DNA of 64,000 nucleotides from Polynucleobacter sp. MG-5-Ahmo-C2 (GCF_018687735.1 NZ_CP061304.1:372001-436000); one strand, 5' to 3'; positions 37,491 through 47,018 are shown, counted from the stretch's first letter. Notes: generated by a model from the sequence alone, not told the origin. A program made the numbers and translations.

Positions 37491-38561
37491 CTAGGCTATA
37501 AAGCGCACTAGGCGTGCTGCTAGACCGCCATCCCCTTGCTTTTTGAGTAAGTGGGTGCGCCAGGCTTTTGAGTGGGCGCTCCAGGCATCTAAGGATTTAA
37601 GCCACTCACTGGGCATGGCCCAGGTCATCGCAGCAATGGCGGCTAATCTCAGTTCTTGACTGGCATTTTCTAGGTACAAGTCTAAGAAGGCGGCTAATTT
37701 CACCTCATGAGCGCGATCTTCTTGAGGGTAGATGTGCCAAATAAATGGCTTGCCAGCCAATTGAGCGCGGATGAATGAATCCTCGCCTCGAACAATGTTG
37801 AAGTCACATTGTGAAAGCACCCAGTCATATTCATCTTGCGATACGAATGGCATTGATAGTAGCTGTATATTTTCAGGCAAAGCAATTGCTTTGCCACCAT
37901 AGTGATTTAACAGCTCGGCATGACCAGGGGTTAGCAGTACATCGATATTCTCTCCATGGGTGGCCAAGTCTTCAAGCCATTTGCGCAAGGGCGCTCCGGG
38001 GTAGCAAAAAATACTGATGCGTTTTGCTCCAGGTCGAAGTTTTAACCAAATGGATTTCAACCTGATAGGAGTGAGATGGCTAACTTGCTCCCCTTCTGTG
38101 GGGATAGGGTCGAGAAGTAGGCCGCCAACATCATCTTGAAACCCTGGGAAGAAAAAATACTTCGGAATACCGTGAGATTGTGGCGATGCCTTCCTATGAA
38201 ATTCAGCAATCCATGGTTCAGCACTGAGATACTCTAAATTGATGATGATTGGCTTTGCGGGAGCGATGAAGAGTCCCGCAAGATAGCGTTCTGGCAAATG
38301 ACAGCCAAAGGCTTCAATCACCACATCTGGGGTTTGTACGGTATGGCGTGCGTTGCTATGGCTGGCTTCCCATGGTTGGATATCAATTTGATGGGTCAAA
38401 GCTTCATCACTTCCAGAAGCGAGTAAATTAAGGGTTGGCAGGTCATCGCAGAATATGCGTACTTCCTGACCATGAATACTTGATAAGCTGCGGGCTAGAC
38501 GCCAGCAAATACCGGCATCACCATAGTTATCTACGATTTGGCAGAAAATATCCCAACGCAT
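37491..38561 (-). CDS. earP: EF-P arginine rhamnosyltransferase
   Basis: It transfers rhamnose from dTDP-rhamnose to Arg32 of EF-P. The 356-residue protein has the family opening [20 protein letters not shown], with acidic residues 11 and 15 in the catalytic region. The C-terminal [20 protein letters not shown] segment is part of the sugar-nucleotide site. An ATG at 38561 is chosen over the TTG at 38567. Its start codon overlaps that of the divergent uvrC within CATG, so control signals must lie inside coding DNA. Confidence 0.95.
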   Translation of the reverse strand: MRWDIFCQIVDNYGDAGICWRLARSLSSIHGQEVRIFCDDLPTLNLLASGSDEALTHQIDIQPWEASHSNARHTVQTPDVVIEAFGCHLPERYLAGLFIAPAKPIIINLEYLSAEPWIAEFHRKASPQSHGIPKYFFFPGFQDDVGGLLLDPIPTEGEQVSHLTPIRLKSIWLKLRPGAKRISIFCYPGAPLRKWLEDLATHGENIDVLLTPGHAELLNHYGGKAIALPENIQLLSMPFVSQDEYDWVLSQCDFNIVRGEDSFIRAQLAGKPFIWHIYPQEDRAHEVKLAAFLDLYLENASQELRLAAIAAMTWAMPSEWLKSLDAWSAHSKAWRTHLLKKQGDGGLAARLVRFIA

Positions 38562-40482
38562 GAGCAATTCTTCTTTTGAAAACCTTCAGCAGGACGTTAA
38601 ACGGCTACCCGGATTGCCGGGGGTATATCGCTTCTTTGATGAAGCGGGGCAGATTTTATATGTGGGCAAAGCTCGCAACCTTAAAAAACGCGTTTCTAGT
38701 TATTTTCAAAGTAAACAACTGTCACCGCGCATAGCGCTGATGGTGGGCAAAATTTCCCGCTACGAAACAACAGTAACACGGACCGAAACTGAAGCCCTCA
38801 TTCTAGAGAACAACCTCATCAAAGAGTTGGCGCCACCATTCAATATTCTATTTAGAGATGATAAGTCTTATCCCTATGTGATGTTGACGGGTCACCAGTT
38901 TCCAAGATTGGCATCGTATCGTGGCAAGATCGACAAGCGTAACCACTACTTTGGACCATTCCCAAATTCTTGGGCGGTACGTAATAGCGTGCAGATATTG
39001 CAAAAAGTATTTCGCCTGAGAACCTGTGAAGACTCTGTATTTAAGAACCGTAGCCGCCCTTGTTTACTTCATCAAATTCATCGTTGTAGTGCTCCTTGTG
39101 TTGGTAGATTGAGCGTTGAACAGTATGGTCAGGATGTGGCCCAAGCAACTCGCTTTCTGGAGGGTGATCACAGTCGAGTGTTGTTAGAGCTTGAAAAAGA
39201 AATGCATGCGCATAGCGAAGCTATGGAATTTGAAATGGCTGCAGTATTGCGTGATCGTATTGCTGACCTTTCAAGTGTGCTGCAGCAACAGTCGATGGAT
39301 ACTGTCGCCGAAGGCGAGGGTGATGTGGACGTGATTGCTGTTGCGCAAATGGAAGGAATGGTTTGTGTGAACTTGGCAATGGTCCGTGGCGGTCGTCACC
39401 TCGGTGATAGGGCTTATTTCCCCAAAGGTTTGCGAACGACTTCTGGCGAGTTGCCATCTCCCTCAGAAATTCTGGAAGCTTTCATTGCGCAACATTATTT
39501 GGAGGAGAATATTGATGGGGTGGCTTCGGGAGCAACGACCAATTTAATTCCGCCGGTATTGGTTTTGAATCACGCTTTGCAATCTATTAGTGATGATGTA
39601 TCCAAGCTCAGCGATATACCTCCCGAAGATTTGCATGAGCTATTAAATGCGCAGGCTGGCAGAAAGATTACCTTCTTGCATCAACCACAAGGACAAAGAC
39701 GTCACTGGCTTGCAATGGCTGAAGGGAATGCCAAAATTGCTTTGACTAAGCGCTTGGTTGAGACTGGCGGCCAATTAGCTAGGGCGCGTGCGTTGGCGGA
39801 TATTCTGGCGCTGGATTTAGAGAGTCTTGAGCAATTACGTATTGAGTGTTTTGATGTTAGCCACACCTCTGGTGAGGCAACTCAAGCCTCTTGTGTGGTT
39901 TATGCAAAGAACGCGATGCAATCAAGTGAATATCGCCGTTTTAATATCGCTGACATTACCCCGGGTGACGACTACGCTGCTATGCGTCAGGTGCTCCAAA
40001 GGCGCTACGCAAATTTTCAAGAACTTCCAGTAGACAAAATCCCGCAAGTCATTTTGATTGATGGCGGTAAAGGTCAGGTTGAGATGGCAAGGCAAGTCTT
40101 TTCTGAATTTGGTATGGATGTTGGTTTGATTGTTGGGGTGGCCAAAGGGGAGGGGCGTAAGGTCGGCTTAGAAACATTAATTTTTGCTGATGGACGCCCG
40201 GCCTTAGAGCTTGGTATTGATAGTGCGGCTTTGTTATTGGTAGCTCAGATCCGTGATGAGGCCCACCGCTTTGCAATCACTGGCATGCGTGCCAAGCGAG
40301 CTAAGGCGAGAACGGTCTCCCGTTTGGAAGAAATCGAGGGTATTGGCGCTAAAAGACGCCAAAAGCTATTGGCCCGTTTTGGTGGTTTAAAAGGGGTTGC
40401 CAATGCAAGTATTGAAGAGATTGCCAGCGTAGAGGGGGTCTCACTCACTCTTGCCGAGCAAATTTATCGCCAGCTCCACTAG
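38560..40482 (+). CDS. uvrC: Excinuclease ABC subunit C
   Basis: It makes the two incisions of nucleotide excision repair. The 640-residue protein has an N-terminal GIY-YIG nuclease ([20 protein letters not shown], residues about 16-36). A UVR motif for UvrB binding lies near 205 ([17 protein letters not shown]). The C-terminal RNase H-like nuclease ([15 protein letters not shown]) follows, and a helix-hairpin-helix pair near the end ([18 protein letters not shown]). uvrC-pgsA-tRNA order is shared with E. coli. Confidence 0.97.
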   Translation: MSNSSFENLQQDVKRLPGLPGVYRFFDEAGQILYVGKARNLKKRVSSYFQSKQLSPRIALMVGKISRYETTVTRTETEALILENNLIKELAPPFNILFRDDKSYPYVMLTGHQFPRLASYRGKIDKRNHYFGPFPNSWAVRNSVQILQKVFRLRTCEDSVFKNRSRPCLLHQIHRCSAPCVGRLSVEQYGQDVAQATRFLEGDHSRVLLELEKEMHAHSEAMEFEMAAVLRDRIADLSSVLQQQSMDTVAEGEGDVDVIAVAQMEGMVCVNLAMVRGGRHLGDRAYFPKGLRTTSGELPSPSEILEAFIAQHYLEENIDGVASGATTNLIPPVLVLNHALQSISDDVSKLSDIPPEDLHELLNAQAGRKITFLHQPQGQRRHWLAMAEGNAKIALTKRLVETGGQLARARALADILALDLESLEQLRIECFDVSHTSGEATQASCVVYAKNAMQSSEYRRFNIADITPGDDYAAMRQVLQRRYANFQELPVDKIPQVILIDGGKGQVEMARQVFSEFGMDVGLIVGVAKGEGRKVGLETLIFADGRPALELGIDSAALLLVAQIRDEAHRFAITGMRAKRAKARTVSRLEEIEGIGAKRRQKLLARFGGLKGVANASIEEIASVEGVSLTLAEQIYRQLH

Positions 40483-40516
40483 TAGATTATTCATTCAATT
40501 GGTTTATGCTTAATGC

Positions 40517-41092
40517 ATGCCATTTAATCTCCCCATTGCTCTAACCTGGTTGCGTGTCGCAGCAATTCCGTTGCTGGTAGCAATCTTTTATCTCCCTGGC
40601 GCTTGGTTGAGTCCTTTTGAAAAGAATGTCATCGCAACTATCATCTTTGTATTTGCTGCGCTCACAGATTGGTTGGATGGATTTTTGGCGAGACGGATGA
40701 AGCAAGAGTCCGCCTTTGGACAGTTTTTAGATCCTGTTGCAGATAAATTAATTGTGGCTGCAGCATTATTGGTTTTACTGAATATGGATCGCGTTCAAGT
40801 GTGGGTCGCTCTCATCATTATTGGTCGCGAAATTACTATCTCTGCTTTACGAGAGTGGATGGCTTTGCTAGGGGCTGGTAAAAGTGTGGCCGTGCATATG
40901 GTCGGAAAACTAAAGACAACGGTGCAATTGGTGGCAATTCCGTTTTTGTTGCTGAATGACACTTTATTTGGATGGTTAGATTGCGCCAGAGTGGGCACCT
41001 GGTTAATTTGGGCAGCTTCATTTTTAACGCTCTGGTCCATGTTCTATTACATGAAAAAGGCGTTGCCACAGTTGGTTGGCAAAATCGATTAA
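40517..41092 (+). CDS. pgsA: CDP-diacylglycerol--glycerol-3-phosphate 3-phosphatidyltransferase
   Basis: It makes phosphatidylglycerol phosphate in the inner membrane. The 191-residue protein has several hydrophobic helices. The CDP-alcohol phosphotransferase motif runs from DWLDGFLARR to FLDPVADKL (about residues 53-80), with the conserved Asp, Gly and Arg set at the right spacing. It follows uvrC and precedes two tRNA genes. Confidence 0.97.
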   Translation: MPFNLPIALTWLRVAAIPLLVAIFYLPGAWLSPFEKNVIATIIFVFAALTDWLDGFLARRMKQESAFGQFLDPVADKLIVAAALLVLLNMDRVQVWVALIIIGREITISALREWMALLGAGKSVAVHMVGKLKTTVQLVAIPFLLLNDTLFGWLDCARVGTWLIWAASFLTLWSMFYYMKKALPQLVGKID

Positions 41093-41208
41093 ATCTTATA
41101 AACCCCAGCTAGATAGGGTTCAAAGGCTTTTTTTATTCGGGTAATTTTTAGCTTTCTATGGGAATAATGCTTTCTCTTTGATTGTTTGTTAAACTATCGC
41201 CCTGTTAT

Positions 41209-41284
41209 GCGGGAATAGCTCAGCTGGTAGAGCGATACCTTGCCAAGGTATAGGTCGGGAGTTCGAACCTCCTTTCCCGCTCCA
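41209..41284 (+). tRNA. tRNA-Gly (GCC)
   Basis: The 76-nt sequence folds as a cloverleaf. Acceptor GCGGGAA pairs with TTCCCGC, D stem GCTC with GAGC, and anticodon stem ATACC with GGTAT. The loop TTGCCAA reads GCC, and TTCGAAC forms the T loop. Discriminator T and encoded CCA end it at 41284. It sits downstream of pgsA, as in E. coli glyW. Confidence 0.97.
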
Positions 41285-41333
41285 AGTTCGATGGGAAGCC
41301 CTCAAAAGCTTCCCATTTTTGATTTCGGTATTT

Positions 41334-41407
41334 GGCGCGTTGGCCGAGTGGTTAGGCAGGAGCCTGCAAAGCTTCGTACGGGGGTTCGATTCCCTCACGC
41401 GCCTCCA
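41334..41407 (+). tRNA. tRNA-Cys (GCA)
   Basis: The 74-nt gene starts GGCGCGT, which pairs with ACGCGCC at the 3' side, and has discriminator T then encoded CCA. The anticodon loop contains CTGCAAA (GCA), and GTTCGATTC forms the T loop. It follows tRNA-Gly by 49 bp, so both are probably cut from one precursor. The same pair follows pgsA in E. coli. Confidence 0.97.
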
Positions 41408-41493
41408 GTAATTTCGCTTGACGAAATGGGGGCATCCCCTAAAATACTTTTGTGCAATGTAAGTAAAGAAGCCTTCATTACCTAGAGCAAAAA

Positions 41494-41955
41494 ATGATCA
41501 AAACCCATACTCTTAAAATCAGTGCGCTTGCATTGTTTATGTCTGTCTTAGTGGGTGGCTGCGCCTCTTCTGGAGACTCAGCTACTGGCACTCCTAGTGA
41601 GGTCCAGGAGGTGCAAACTCAACTTCTTGGCGATATGCCGTTGCCAGCCGCCTCAAAAATTATTGGCTCAGATTCCTTGATTATTGGCCGTGGCGATAGT
41701 TGGGTTGGTCGTGTTGTGTTGTCTGGTGTGCAAACACCAACAGATATTTATGCGTTCTTCCAGTCTGAGTATCCGAGAGCGGGTTGGACAACCATTAGTG
41801 CGGTGAAATCAAAAACAAGCATTTTGGTTTTCACTAAAGGTGATCGCACTGCTACGGTTGAGCTCAATGAGGGTTCTTTAGCTGGACCTAAAACGATGAT
41901 CACTATTACCTCGTCACCAAAGAATGCAAACGTAATCGCGCCAAGCCGTAAGTAA
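41494..41955 (+). CDS. Uncharacterised lipoprotein
   Basis: I do not recognise this 153-residue protein beyond its type. A lipoprotein signal peptide (residues 1-22) with a VGGC lipobox makes Cys23 the likely lipidated residue, so it is probably outer-membrane anchored. The mature part has a Ser/Gly-rich linker and a small mixed domain with KIIGSDSLIIGRGDSWVGR, then FFQSEYPRAGWTTIS, and a basic end. A promoter may lie in the 86 bp after the tRNA. A terminator follows at 41974. Confidence 0.8.
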   Translation: MIKTHTLKISALALFMSVLVGGCASSGDSATGTPSEVQEVQTQLLGDMPLPAASKIIGSDSLIIGRGDSWVGRVVLSGVQTPTDIYAFFQSEYPRAGWTTISAVKSKTSILVFTKGDRTATVELNEGSLAGPKTMITITSSPKNANVIAPSRK

Positions 41956-41973
41956 TTCGGATTAATGAATAAA

Positions 41974-41997
41974 AAAGGCCTCCATTGGAGGCCTTTT
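41974..41997. terminator. Bidirectional terminator between the lipoprotein gene and lexA
   Basis: GGCCTCC (41977-41983) pairs with GGAGGCC (41987-41993) around ATT, with A-rich sequence before and TTTT after, so both convergent genes can end here. Confidence 0.85.
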
Positions 41998-42014
41998 GCT
42001 TTGGAGTGATTGGC

Positions 42015-42734
42015 TTATAGACCTTCAGCCCTAATCAGGCCAACAGCTTGACCCTCAATTGCGAAGTTGGGTTGACGACCATCTACTAATATATTTTTGA
42101 AGTCAGGGTTTTCTGCTTGTAATTCAATCACCATGCCGTTGGCTGTTTTCTTTTGTTGCCAGCGTTTTACAGTCACCTCATCATCAAGACGTGCAACCAC
42201 AATATCTCCATTGCGAACTTCGGTAGTTTTTCTCACGGCTAAATAGTCGCCATCCAAAATTCCAGCATCACGCATACTCATGCCAACCACTTTTAGAAGG
42301 TAGTCTGCACCTTTGCTAAATAAGCTTGGATCAATTGGAACGTGTTTTTCAATATGCTCTACAGCCATGATCGGTGAGCCAGCGGCAACACGTCCGATTA
42401 ATGGCAGAGTGAGTTGTTGTAATGCGCCGGATGGCAATGACATCTGGCGATATTGATTGGTGTGCTGCATTTGATTGAAACGTTGTGGAATGCGAATGCC
42501 GCGCGAAGTGCCAGGCGTTAATTCGATATACCCTTTTTTTGCTAGTGCGCGAAGATGTTCTTCAGCAGCATTGGCAGATGCAAATCCCAGTTGGGTAGCG
42601 ATTTCCGCGCGAGTGGGCGGGGAGCCACTCTCATCGATGGCCTTAGTAATTAATTCCAAAATCTCATTCTGGCGGGAAGTGAGTTTGGGGAGGGCAGTCA
42701 GCTCCTCTGGAAAATCGACTGTATTTATGTCCAT
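42015..42734 (-). CDS. lexA: LexA repressor
   Basis: It represses SOS genes and is inactivated by RecA-stimulated self-cleavage. The start is placed at 42734, giving 239 residues; longer frames run through the SOS box and promoter. A winged helix (about 17-82) shows [13 protein letters not shown] and [13 protein letters not shown]. The cleavage site is Ala118-Gly119 in RVAAGSPIM, and Ser153 (VGMSMRDAG) and Lys190 (EVTVKRW) form the dyad. About 14 residues precede the usual start. No Shine-Dalgarno site is visible; the message may be leaderless. Confidence 0.96.
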   Translation of the reverse strand: MDINTVDFPEELTALPKLTSRQNEILELITKAIDESGSPPTRAEIATQLGFASANAAEEHLRALAKKGYIELTPGTSRGIRIPQRFNQMQHTNQYRQMSLPSGALQQLTLPLIGRVAAGSPIMAVEHIEKHVPIDPSLFSKGADYLLKVVGMSMRDAGILDGDYLAVRKTTEVRNGDIVVARLDDEVTVKRWQQKKTANGMVIELQAENPDFKNILVDGRQPNFAIEGQAVGLIRAEGL

Positions 42735-42735
42735 A

Positions 42736-42769
42736 CTGGGATTGTATACAGCACTATTTGATATTTCAA
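42736..42769 (-). promoter_or_regulatory. lexA promoter with SOS box
   Basis: On the minus strand TTGAAA (42769-42764) and TACAAT (42746-42741) are spaced by 17 bp, a good sigma70 pair. The SOS box CTGTATACAATCCCAG (42751-42736) covers the -10 and departs from CTGT-N8-ACAG by one base. The predicted start of transcription is at or next to the lexA ATG at 42734. LexA binding here would block RNA polymerase, giving autorepression. Confidence 0.75.
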
Positions 42770-42797
42770 GCACTTTTGCAAGGGGGATAATGGGGAG

Positions 42798-43874
42798 ATG
42801 AGCCCAAATCCAATGCCCCCTGAAAAAACATCCCATATCTTGGTTCTGGGAATGGGTGGCACTATTGCCGGTTTAGCCTCAAATCCTGGGAAAGATCCAC
42901 TTTCTTACAAGGCCGGCGAATTGGGTATTGAGGCCCTTTTGGAGAAGATCCAAGAGGATATTCCAGGCGAATTAAAGCTCGTCTCCCGTCAAGTTGCCAA
43001 TATTAATAGCCGCAATTTAACCGAGCCCTTATTGAGCTTATTGGGTCAGACTGTCATGGAGTCCCTAGCTAATACCATGGTGAGGGGGATAGTGATTACT
43101 CACGGAACCGATACAATGGAAGAAACAGGTGTGTTTTTACAGTTGACCTGTGGAAAATATGCTCAAAATTTAGGCAAAAGAATCATCATCACTGGCGCCA
43201 TGCTGCCAGCCAATGCCCCAGAAGCTGATGGTCCATCGAATTTATTGGATGCCATTCGATGGGCCTCTACCCCCTTAGATAATTGCCCGGGAGGTGTCTA
43301 TGCAGTGATGGCAGGAAGAGCTTGCCTGGCAATGGATTTATCCAAGCGTCATGCCACTGCGCTCAATGCCCCATTGCAAGCCTCACCCAGTAGTTCAGCC
43401 GGCTTAATTAATCCATCCTGGCTATTCGGCGTGAAAGCGGTTCAGGGTGCTTGGAGCGAAGATTTACCTATTCCGAAAGGGGAAGAGTGGCCTTGGGTTG
43501 AGATTTTGACTAGTCATGCGGGAAGTCGCCCAGAAACAATTGCTCGGTGGTTTGGGGGTGGGGTAGAGGGCCTAGTATTAGCGGGTTCTGGTATTGGGGG
43601 TTTTCATGACGCCTGGTTAACCCCTTTGGGTGAGGCAGCTAAACAAGGTATTGCCTTAGTAAGGACCAGTAGGACGGGTGGCGGCCTAACTTATCCTGAT
43701 ATTCCCGAAAAGGATCTTGCTGGATGCATGGCTTCTGGCTCGCTTTCTGCTCCTAGGGCTAGGATTGCGCTTCAGCTGGCAATAAATGCCGCAAAACAGG
43801 CAAACTTAGTTGGTAAATCCCTGACTTGGCAGGATTTTTTTGCTAGAATAGCGGTCTTGCCCGTAATTGGGTAG
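42798..43874 (+). CDS. Asparaginase
   Basis: It hydrolyses asparagine to aspartate and ammonia. The 358 residues include the two catalytic threonine motifs of the family: [10 protein letters not shown] near residue 19 and [14 protein letters not shown] near 100. The C-terminal half shows [13 protein letters not shown] and the closing [16 protein letters not shown]. No signal peptide is visible, so it is probably cytoplasmic. The lexA start lies 63 bp away in the opposite direction. The last part of the gene overlaps a likely promoter for rpsF. Confidence 0.9.
   Translation: MSPNPMPPEKTSHILVLGMGGTIAGLASNPGKDPLSYKAGELGIEALLEKIQEDIPGELKLVSRQVANINSRNLTEPLLSLLGQTVMESLANTMVRGIVITHGTDTMEETGVFLQLTCGKYAQNLGKRIIITGAMLPANAPEADGPSNLLDAIRWASTPLDNCPGGVYAVMAGRACLAMDLSKRHATALNAPLQASPSSSAGLINPSWLFGVKAVQGAWSEDLPIPKGEEWPWVEILTSHAGSRPETIARWFGGGVEGLVLAGSGIGGFHDAWLTPLGEAAKQGIALVRTSRTGGGLTYPDIPEKDLAGCMASGSLSAPRARIALQLAINAAKQANLVGKSLTWQDFFARIAVLPVIG
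43821..43849 (+). promoter_or_regulatory. Likely promoter of the rpsF operon
   Basis: CTGACT (43821-43826) and an extended -10 TGCTAGAAT (TAGAAT at 43844-43849) are separated by 17 bp, within the 3' end of the asparaginase gene. It would give a leader of about 140 nt ahead of rpsF. Confidence 0.5.
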
Positions 43875-43920
43875 GTGATTTAAAAGTGTTGTAGCAGTAC
43901 TTACAATTTGTTACTACCTT

Positions 43921-43976
43921 GTCACACTGGCGCTAACTTCAAAAACCATCGGAAGTTAGCAAGACGCCCAGGTGAC
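43921..43976 (+). promoter_or_regulatory. Hairpin leader before rpsF, possible S6:S18 binding element
   Basis: The leader forms a long bulged hairpin. GTCAC, a bulged A and CTGG (43921-43930) pair with CCAGGTGAC (43968-43976). The inner stem GCTAACTTC (43932-43940) pairs with GAAGTTAGC (43952-43960) around an 11-nt loop. An asymmetric internal loop (AAGACGC) faces a single C. Ribosomal proteins S6 and S18 repress their own operon through a leader hairpin in many bacteria. Position and form agree, but I could not confirm the conserved nucleotides. Confidence 0.5.
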
Positions 43977-43997
43977 TTTATCCTTAAGGAGTGTTAG

Positions 43998-44372
43998 ATG
44001 CGTCATTATGAAATCGTTTTTATCGTCCATCCGGACCAAAGCGAGCAAGTGCCTGCGATGATCGATCGCTACAAAGCTACATTAGCAGCTGCGGGCGGCA
44101 AAATCCATCGCATGGAAGACTGGGGTCGTCGTCAGATGGCTTACATGATCGACAAGCTTGCTAAAGCCCATTACGTTTGCATGAACATTGAGTGCGACCA
44201 GAAAACCCTGGAAGAGCTTGAGCATGCGTTCAAATTTAACGATGCTGTTTTGCGTCACCTCATCATCAAGACCAAGAAAGCTGAAACAGAGCCTTCCATC
44301 ATGATGAAAGAAGTGCAACGTGAAGAAGCCCGCAAATCAGCCCAAGCTGACGCTCCTGTAGCGCTAGCCTAA
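43998..44372 (+). CDS. rpsF: 30S ribosomal protein S6
   Basis: A 124-residue small-subunit protein that pairs with S18 on the platform. It begins [20 protein letters not shown] and includes [19 protein letters not shown], typical of S6, with an extended acidic/Ala-rich C-terminus. A hairpin leader and AAGGAG site precede it. The first gene of rpsF-priB-rpsR-rplI. Confidence 0.98.
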   Translation: MRHYEIVFIVHPDQSEQVPAMIDRYKATLAAAGGKIHRMEDWGRRQMAYMIDKLAKAHYVCMNIECDQKTLEELEHAFKFNDAVLRHLIIKTKKAETEPSIMMKEVQREEARKSAQADAPVALA

Positions 44373-44425
44373 GTTTGAAATTTGAAGAGGAATACACAGA
44401 CTAGAAAACGTATGAGAGAAGCGGA

Positions 44426-44725
44426 GTGGCGTTGAATCATTTCACCCTCACTGCAATCTTGGTATCTAAAGACGCGATTCGATTTACACCAGCAGGAATA
44501 CCGGTGATGCATTGCCAGCTAGAACATAGTGGCCAAGCAAACGAGGTAGGAGTGGCTAGGAAAATTCAGATGAGTGTTGAAGCTATAGCAATTGGTCCGA
44601 TACAACAGGATCTAGAGCAAATGGATTTAGGAACTGAGGCAGTGTTTGAGGGATTCTTAGCACCCAAGGCTCTACGTAATCAAAGACTTGTTTTCCATAT
44701 TAACCATATTCAATTGAAAAATTAA
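44426..44725 (+). CDS. priB: Primosomal replication protein N
   Basis: A small single-stranded DNA-binding protein that helps PriA restart stalled forks. The 99 residues form one OB fold, with [20 protein letters not shown] and an [10 protein letters not shown] segment ahead of a basic end. It starts at GTG 44426 or, more like the family opening MNxxxL, at TTG 44432; the AGCGGAG site fits the TTG better. Its position between rpsF and rpsR is standard. Confidence 0.93.
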   Translation: MALNHFTLTAILVSKDAIRFTPAGIPVMHCQLEHSGQANEVGVARKIQMSVEAIAIGPIQQDLEQMDLGTEAVFEGFLAPKALRNQRLVFHINHIQLKN

Positions 44726-44738
44726 AGAGGAAATCATC

Positions 44739-45011
44739 ATGGCGTTTGGAAAGAAACCCGATTTCAAAAAGAAACCAGCTCAGAACCCATTGTTCAAGCG
44801 TAAACGTTATTGCCGTTTTACAGTTGGTGGCGTTGAGCAAATCGACTACAAAGATGTAGATACATTGAAGGACTTCATTGGCGAGAACGCCAAGATCACT
44901 CCTGCTCGTTTGACAGGCACAAAAGCTAAATATCAGCGTCAGTTAGACACTGCTATTAAGCGTGCCCGTTTCTTGGCTTTATTGCCATTCTCCGATCAAC
45001 ATAAGAAATAA
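44739..45011 (+). CDS. rpsR: 30S ribosomal protein S18
   Basis: A 90-residue partner of S6 on the 30S platform. The protein has a basic N-terminus ([20 protein letters not shown]), the [20 protein letters not shown] region and the closing [16 protein letters not shown], all typical of S18. AGAGGAAA precedes the ATG. It belongs to the rpsF operon. Confidence 0.98.
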   Translation: MAFGKKPDFKKKPAQNPLFKRKRYCRFTVGGVEQIDYKDVDTLKDFIGENAKITPARLTGTKAKYQRQLDTAIKRARFLALLPFSDQHKK

Positions 45012-45024
45012 TTGGGAGCCCTCA

Positions 45025-45477
45025 ATGCAAATTATTCTTTTAGAAAAAGTAACAAACTTGGGCAATCTCGGCGACGTAGTTCGCGTTAAAGACGGTTTCG
45101 CTCGTAATTTCTTAATTCCACAACGTAAAGCGCGTCGTGCGACTGAAGCAGCAATTGCTGACTTTGCAGTTCGTCGTGCTGAGTTGGAAAAATTGGCTGC
45201 TGAGAAATTGGCTGCAGCTGAAGCGGTTGGCACAAAGCTGAAAGACTTGGTTCTCGAAATCGGTCAAAAAGCGGGTGTTGACGGTCGTTTGTTTGGTTCT
45301 GTAACCAACCACGATATCGCTGATGCCTTGAAAGCTAAAGGATTTACGATCGAGAAGGCTTCGATTCGTATGCCTACTGGCCCATTGAAAATGGTTGGTG
45401 ATCACCCTGTAGCGGTTGCCGTTCATACCGATGTGGTGGCTGACATCACTATTCGTGTAGTTGGTGAGCAAGCTTAA
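45025..45477 (+). CDS. rplI: 50S ribosomal protein L9
   Basis: A 150-residue large-subunit protein. The start at 45025 follows GGGAGCC and gives the canonical [19 protein letters not shown]. The N-domain signature [17 protein letters not shown] is followed by the long connecting helix rich in Ala, Glu and Lys, and a C-domain with [20 protein letters not shown]. Earlier in-frame starts lie inside rpsR and are not credible. Confidence 0.98.
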   Translation: MQIILLEKVTNLGNLGDVVRVKDGFARNFLIPQRKARRATEAAIADFAVRRAELEKLAAEKLAAAEAVGTKLKDLVLEIGQKAGVDGRLFGSVTNHDIADALKAKGFTIEKASIRMPTGPLKMVGDHPVAVAVHTDVVADITIRVVGEQA

Positions 45478-45514
45478 GTTTTAAACCTTAGGTTCTAGGA
45501 ACTTCGCTAGCCTC

Positions 45515-46954
45515 ATGGCTGAATCCCGTTCACGTTCCGTGACGCTGAATCCCAGCATGATGGGTTCTGGGGATGCAGTCGTGCAGGCCTTAAAAGTTCC
45601 GCCGCATTCTGTAGAAGCCGAGCAATCATTGCTCGGCGGTCTACTGATCGATAACACTGCCTGGGATCGCCTAGGTGGAGTGTTAACTGATAAAGATTTC
45701 TACCGTCCTGAACATGCCTTGATCTACAAAGTCATTGCGCGTTTGGTAGGTGACAATCATCCCGCTGACGTGATTACCGTTCATGATGCAATTAAATCTG
45801 AGCAAGGTGGCGATTTAGTCAGTGTTGATTACCTCAACTCTCTGGCACAAAACACCCCTAGTGCTGCAAATATCAAAGGTTACGGCGACATCGTTCGTGA
45901 CCGCAGCATTCTGCGTCGCTTAATTGAAGTTTCGGACAGTATTGTGAACTCTGCTTTTGTTACAGAGGGCCGTCCAGTGAGGACGCTGTTGGATGAGGCA
46001 GAGGCCCGTATTTTGCAAATCGGTGAAGAAGGTAGTCGCAAGGCAGACTACCTCGAGATCGAACCACTCTTACGCTCGGTTGTGGCACGTATTGACGAGC
46101 TATACAACCGCCAAGGTGGTAGCGATATCACTGGTATTGCCACAGGCTTTATTGATTTGGATAAGCAAACTAGTGGTTTACAAAAAGGGGACTTAGTCAT
46201 TGTTGCCGGAAGGCCTTCGATGGGCAAGACGGCTTTTGCATTGAATATTGCTGAGAACGTTGCTCTCGCAGAAGGTTTACCTGTTGTCGTGTTCTCGATG
46301 GAGATGTCAGGCGAACAATTGGCATCACGCCTCCTTGGTTCAGTAGGGCGTGTTGATCAAGGTCGTATGCGTACCGGTAAGCTGCAAGATGATGAGTGGC
46401 CACGCGTTACCGATGCGATTGCCCGGTTAAGTAATACCCAAATTTTGATTGATGAGACAGGCTCCTTATCAAGTCTAGAGTTGCGCACGCGCGCGCGCCG
46501 AATTGCCAGAAACTTTGGTGGCACTCTTGGTTTAGTAGTGATTGACTACTTGCAGTTGATGAGTGGCTCAGGTTCAGAGAACCGCGCAACTGAGATCTCA
46601 GAAATCTCACGCTCCCTTAAATCGCTTGCAAAAGAATTGCAGTGCCCAGTAGTGGCGCTCTCACAGTTAAATCGTGGTTTGGAGCAACGTCCTAACAAGC
46701 GCCCAATCATGTCCGACCTGCGTGAGTCAGGCGCGATCGAGCAAGATGCTGACTTGATTATGTTTATTTATCGTGATGAGGTGTATCACCCTGATACTAC
46801 GACCGATAAAGGTATGGCCGAGATCATTATTGGCAAGCAGCGTAACGGGCCAATCGGTACAGTCAGATTGAGCTGGCAGGGCCCGTATACTAAGTTTGAT
46901 AACTTAGCGATGGGATCAGTTGGATATTCTTCTGGTGGTTATGAGCCGTTTTAA
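45515..46954 (+). CDS. dnaB: Replicative DNA helicase
   Basis: A hexameric helicase that unwinds DNA at the fork. The 479 residues have the N-terminal primase-interaction domain (about 25-130; PPHSVEAEQSLLGGLLID). The RecA-like helicase domain follows, with Walker A GRPSMGKTAFALNIA near 230, LGLVVIDYLQLMSG near 335 and the DLRESGAIEQDADLIMF motif. It follows rplI by 37 bp, as in many betaproteobacteria, and ends at a strong terminator. No intein is present. Confidence 0.98.
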   Translation: MAESRSRSVTLNPSMMGSGDAVVQALKVPPHSVEAEQSLLGGLLIDNTAWDRLGGVLTDKDFYRPEHALIYKVIARLVGDNHPADVITVHDAIKSEQGGDLVSVDYLNSLAQNTPSAANIKGYGDIVRDRSILRRLIEVSDSIVNSAFVTEGRPVRTLLDEAEARILQIGEEGSRKADYLEIEPLLRSVVARIDELYNRQGGSDITGIATGFIDLDKQTSGLQKGDLVIVAGRPSMGKTAFALNIAENVALAEGLPVVVFSMEMSGEQLASRLLGSVGRVDQGRMRTGKLQDDEWPRVTDAIARLSNTQILIDETGSLSSLELRTRARRIARNFGGTLGLVVIDYLQLMSGSGSENRATEISEISRSLKSLAKELQCPVVALSQLNRGLEQRPNKRPIMSDLRESGAIEQDADLIMFIYRDEVYHPDTTTDKGMAEIIIGKQRNGPIGTVRLSWQGPYTKFDNLAMGSVGYSSGGYEPF

Positions 46955-46991
46955 AGGCAGCTCAAAATAACATCATTGATGATGCATAAAT

Positions 46992-47018
46992 AAAAAGCCT
47001 CGCATTGCGAGGCTTTTT
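46992..47018. terminator. Bidirectional terminator after dnaB
   Basis: AAAAAGCCTCGC (46992-47003) pairs perfectly with GCGAGGCTTTTT (47007-47018) around ATT. It can end both dnaB and the minus-strand PsiF-like gene. Confidence 0.9.

Noticed and set aside
41209-41407. tRNA genes as an integration site for a mobile element
   Set aside because: There is no integrase, no repeat of a tRNA 3' end in the nearby sequence, and the flanking genes are core genes in native order.
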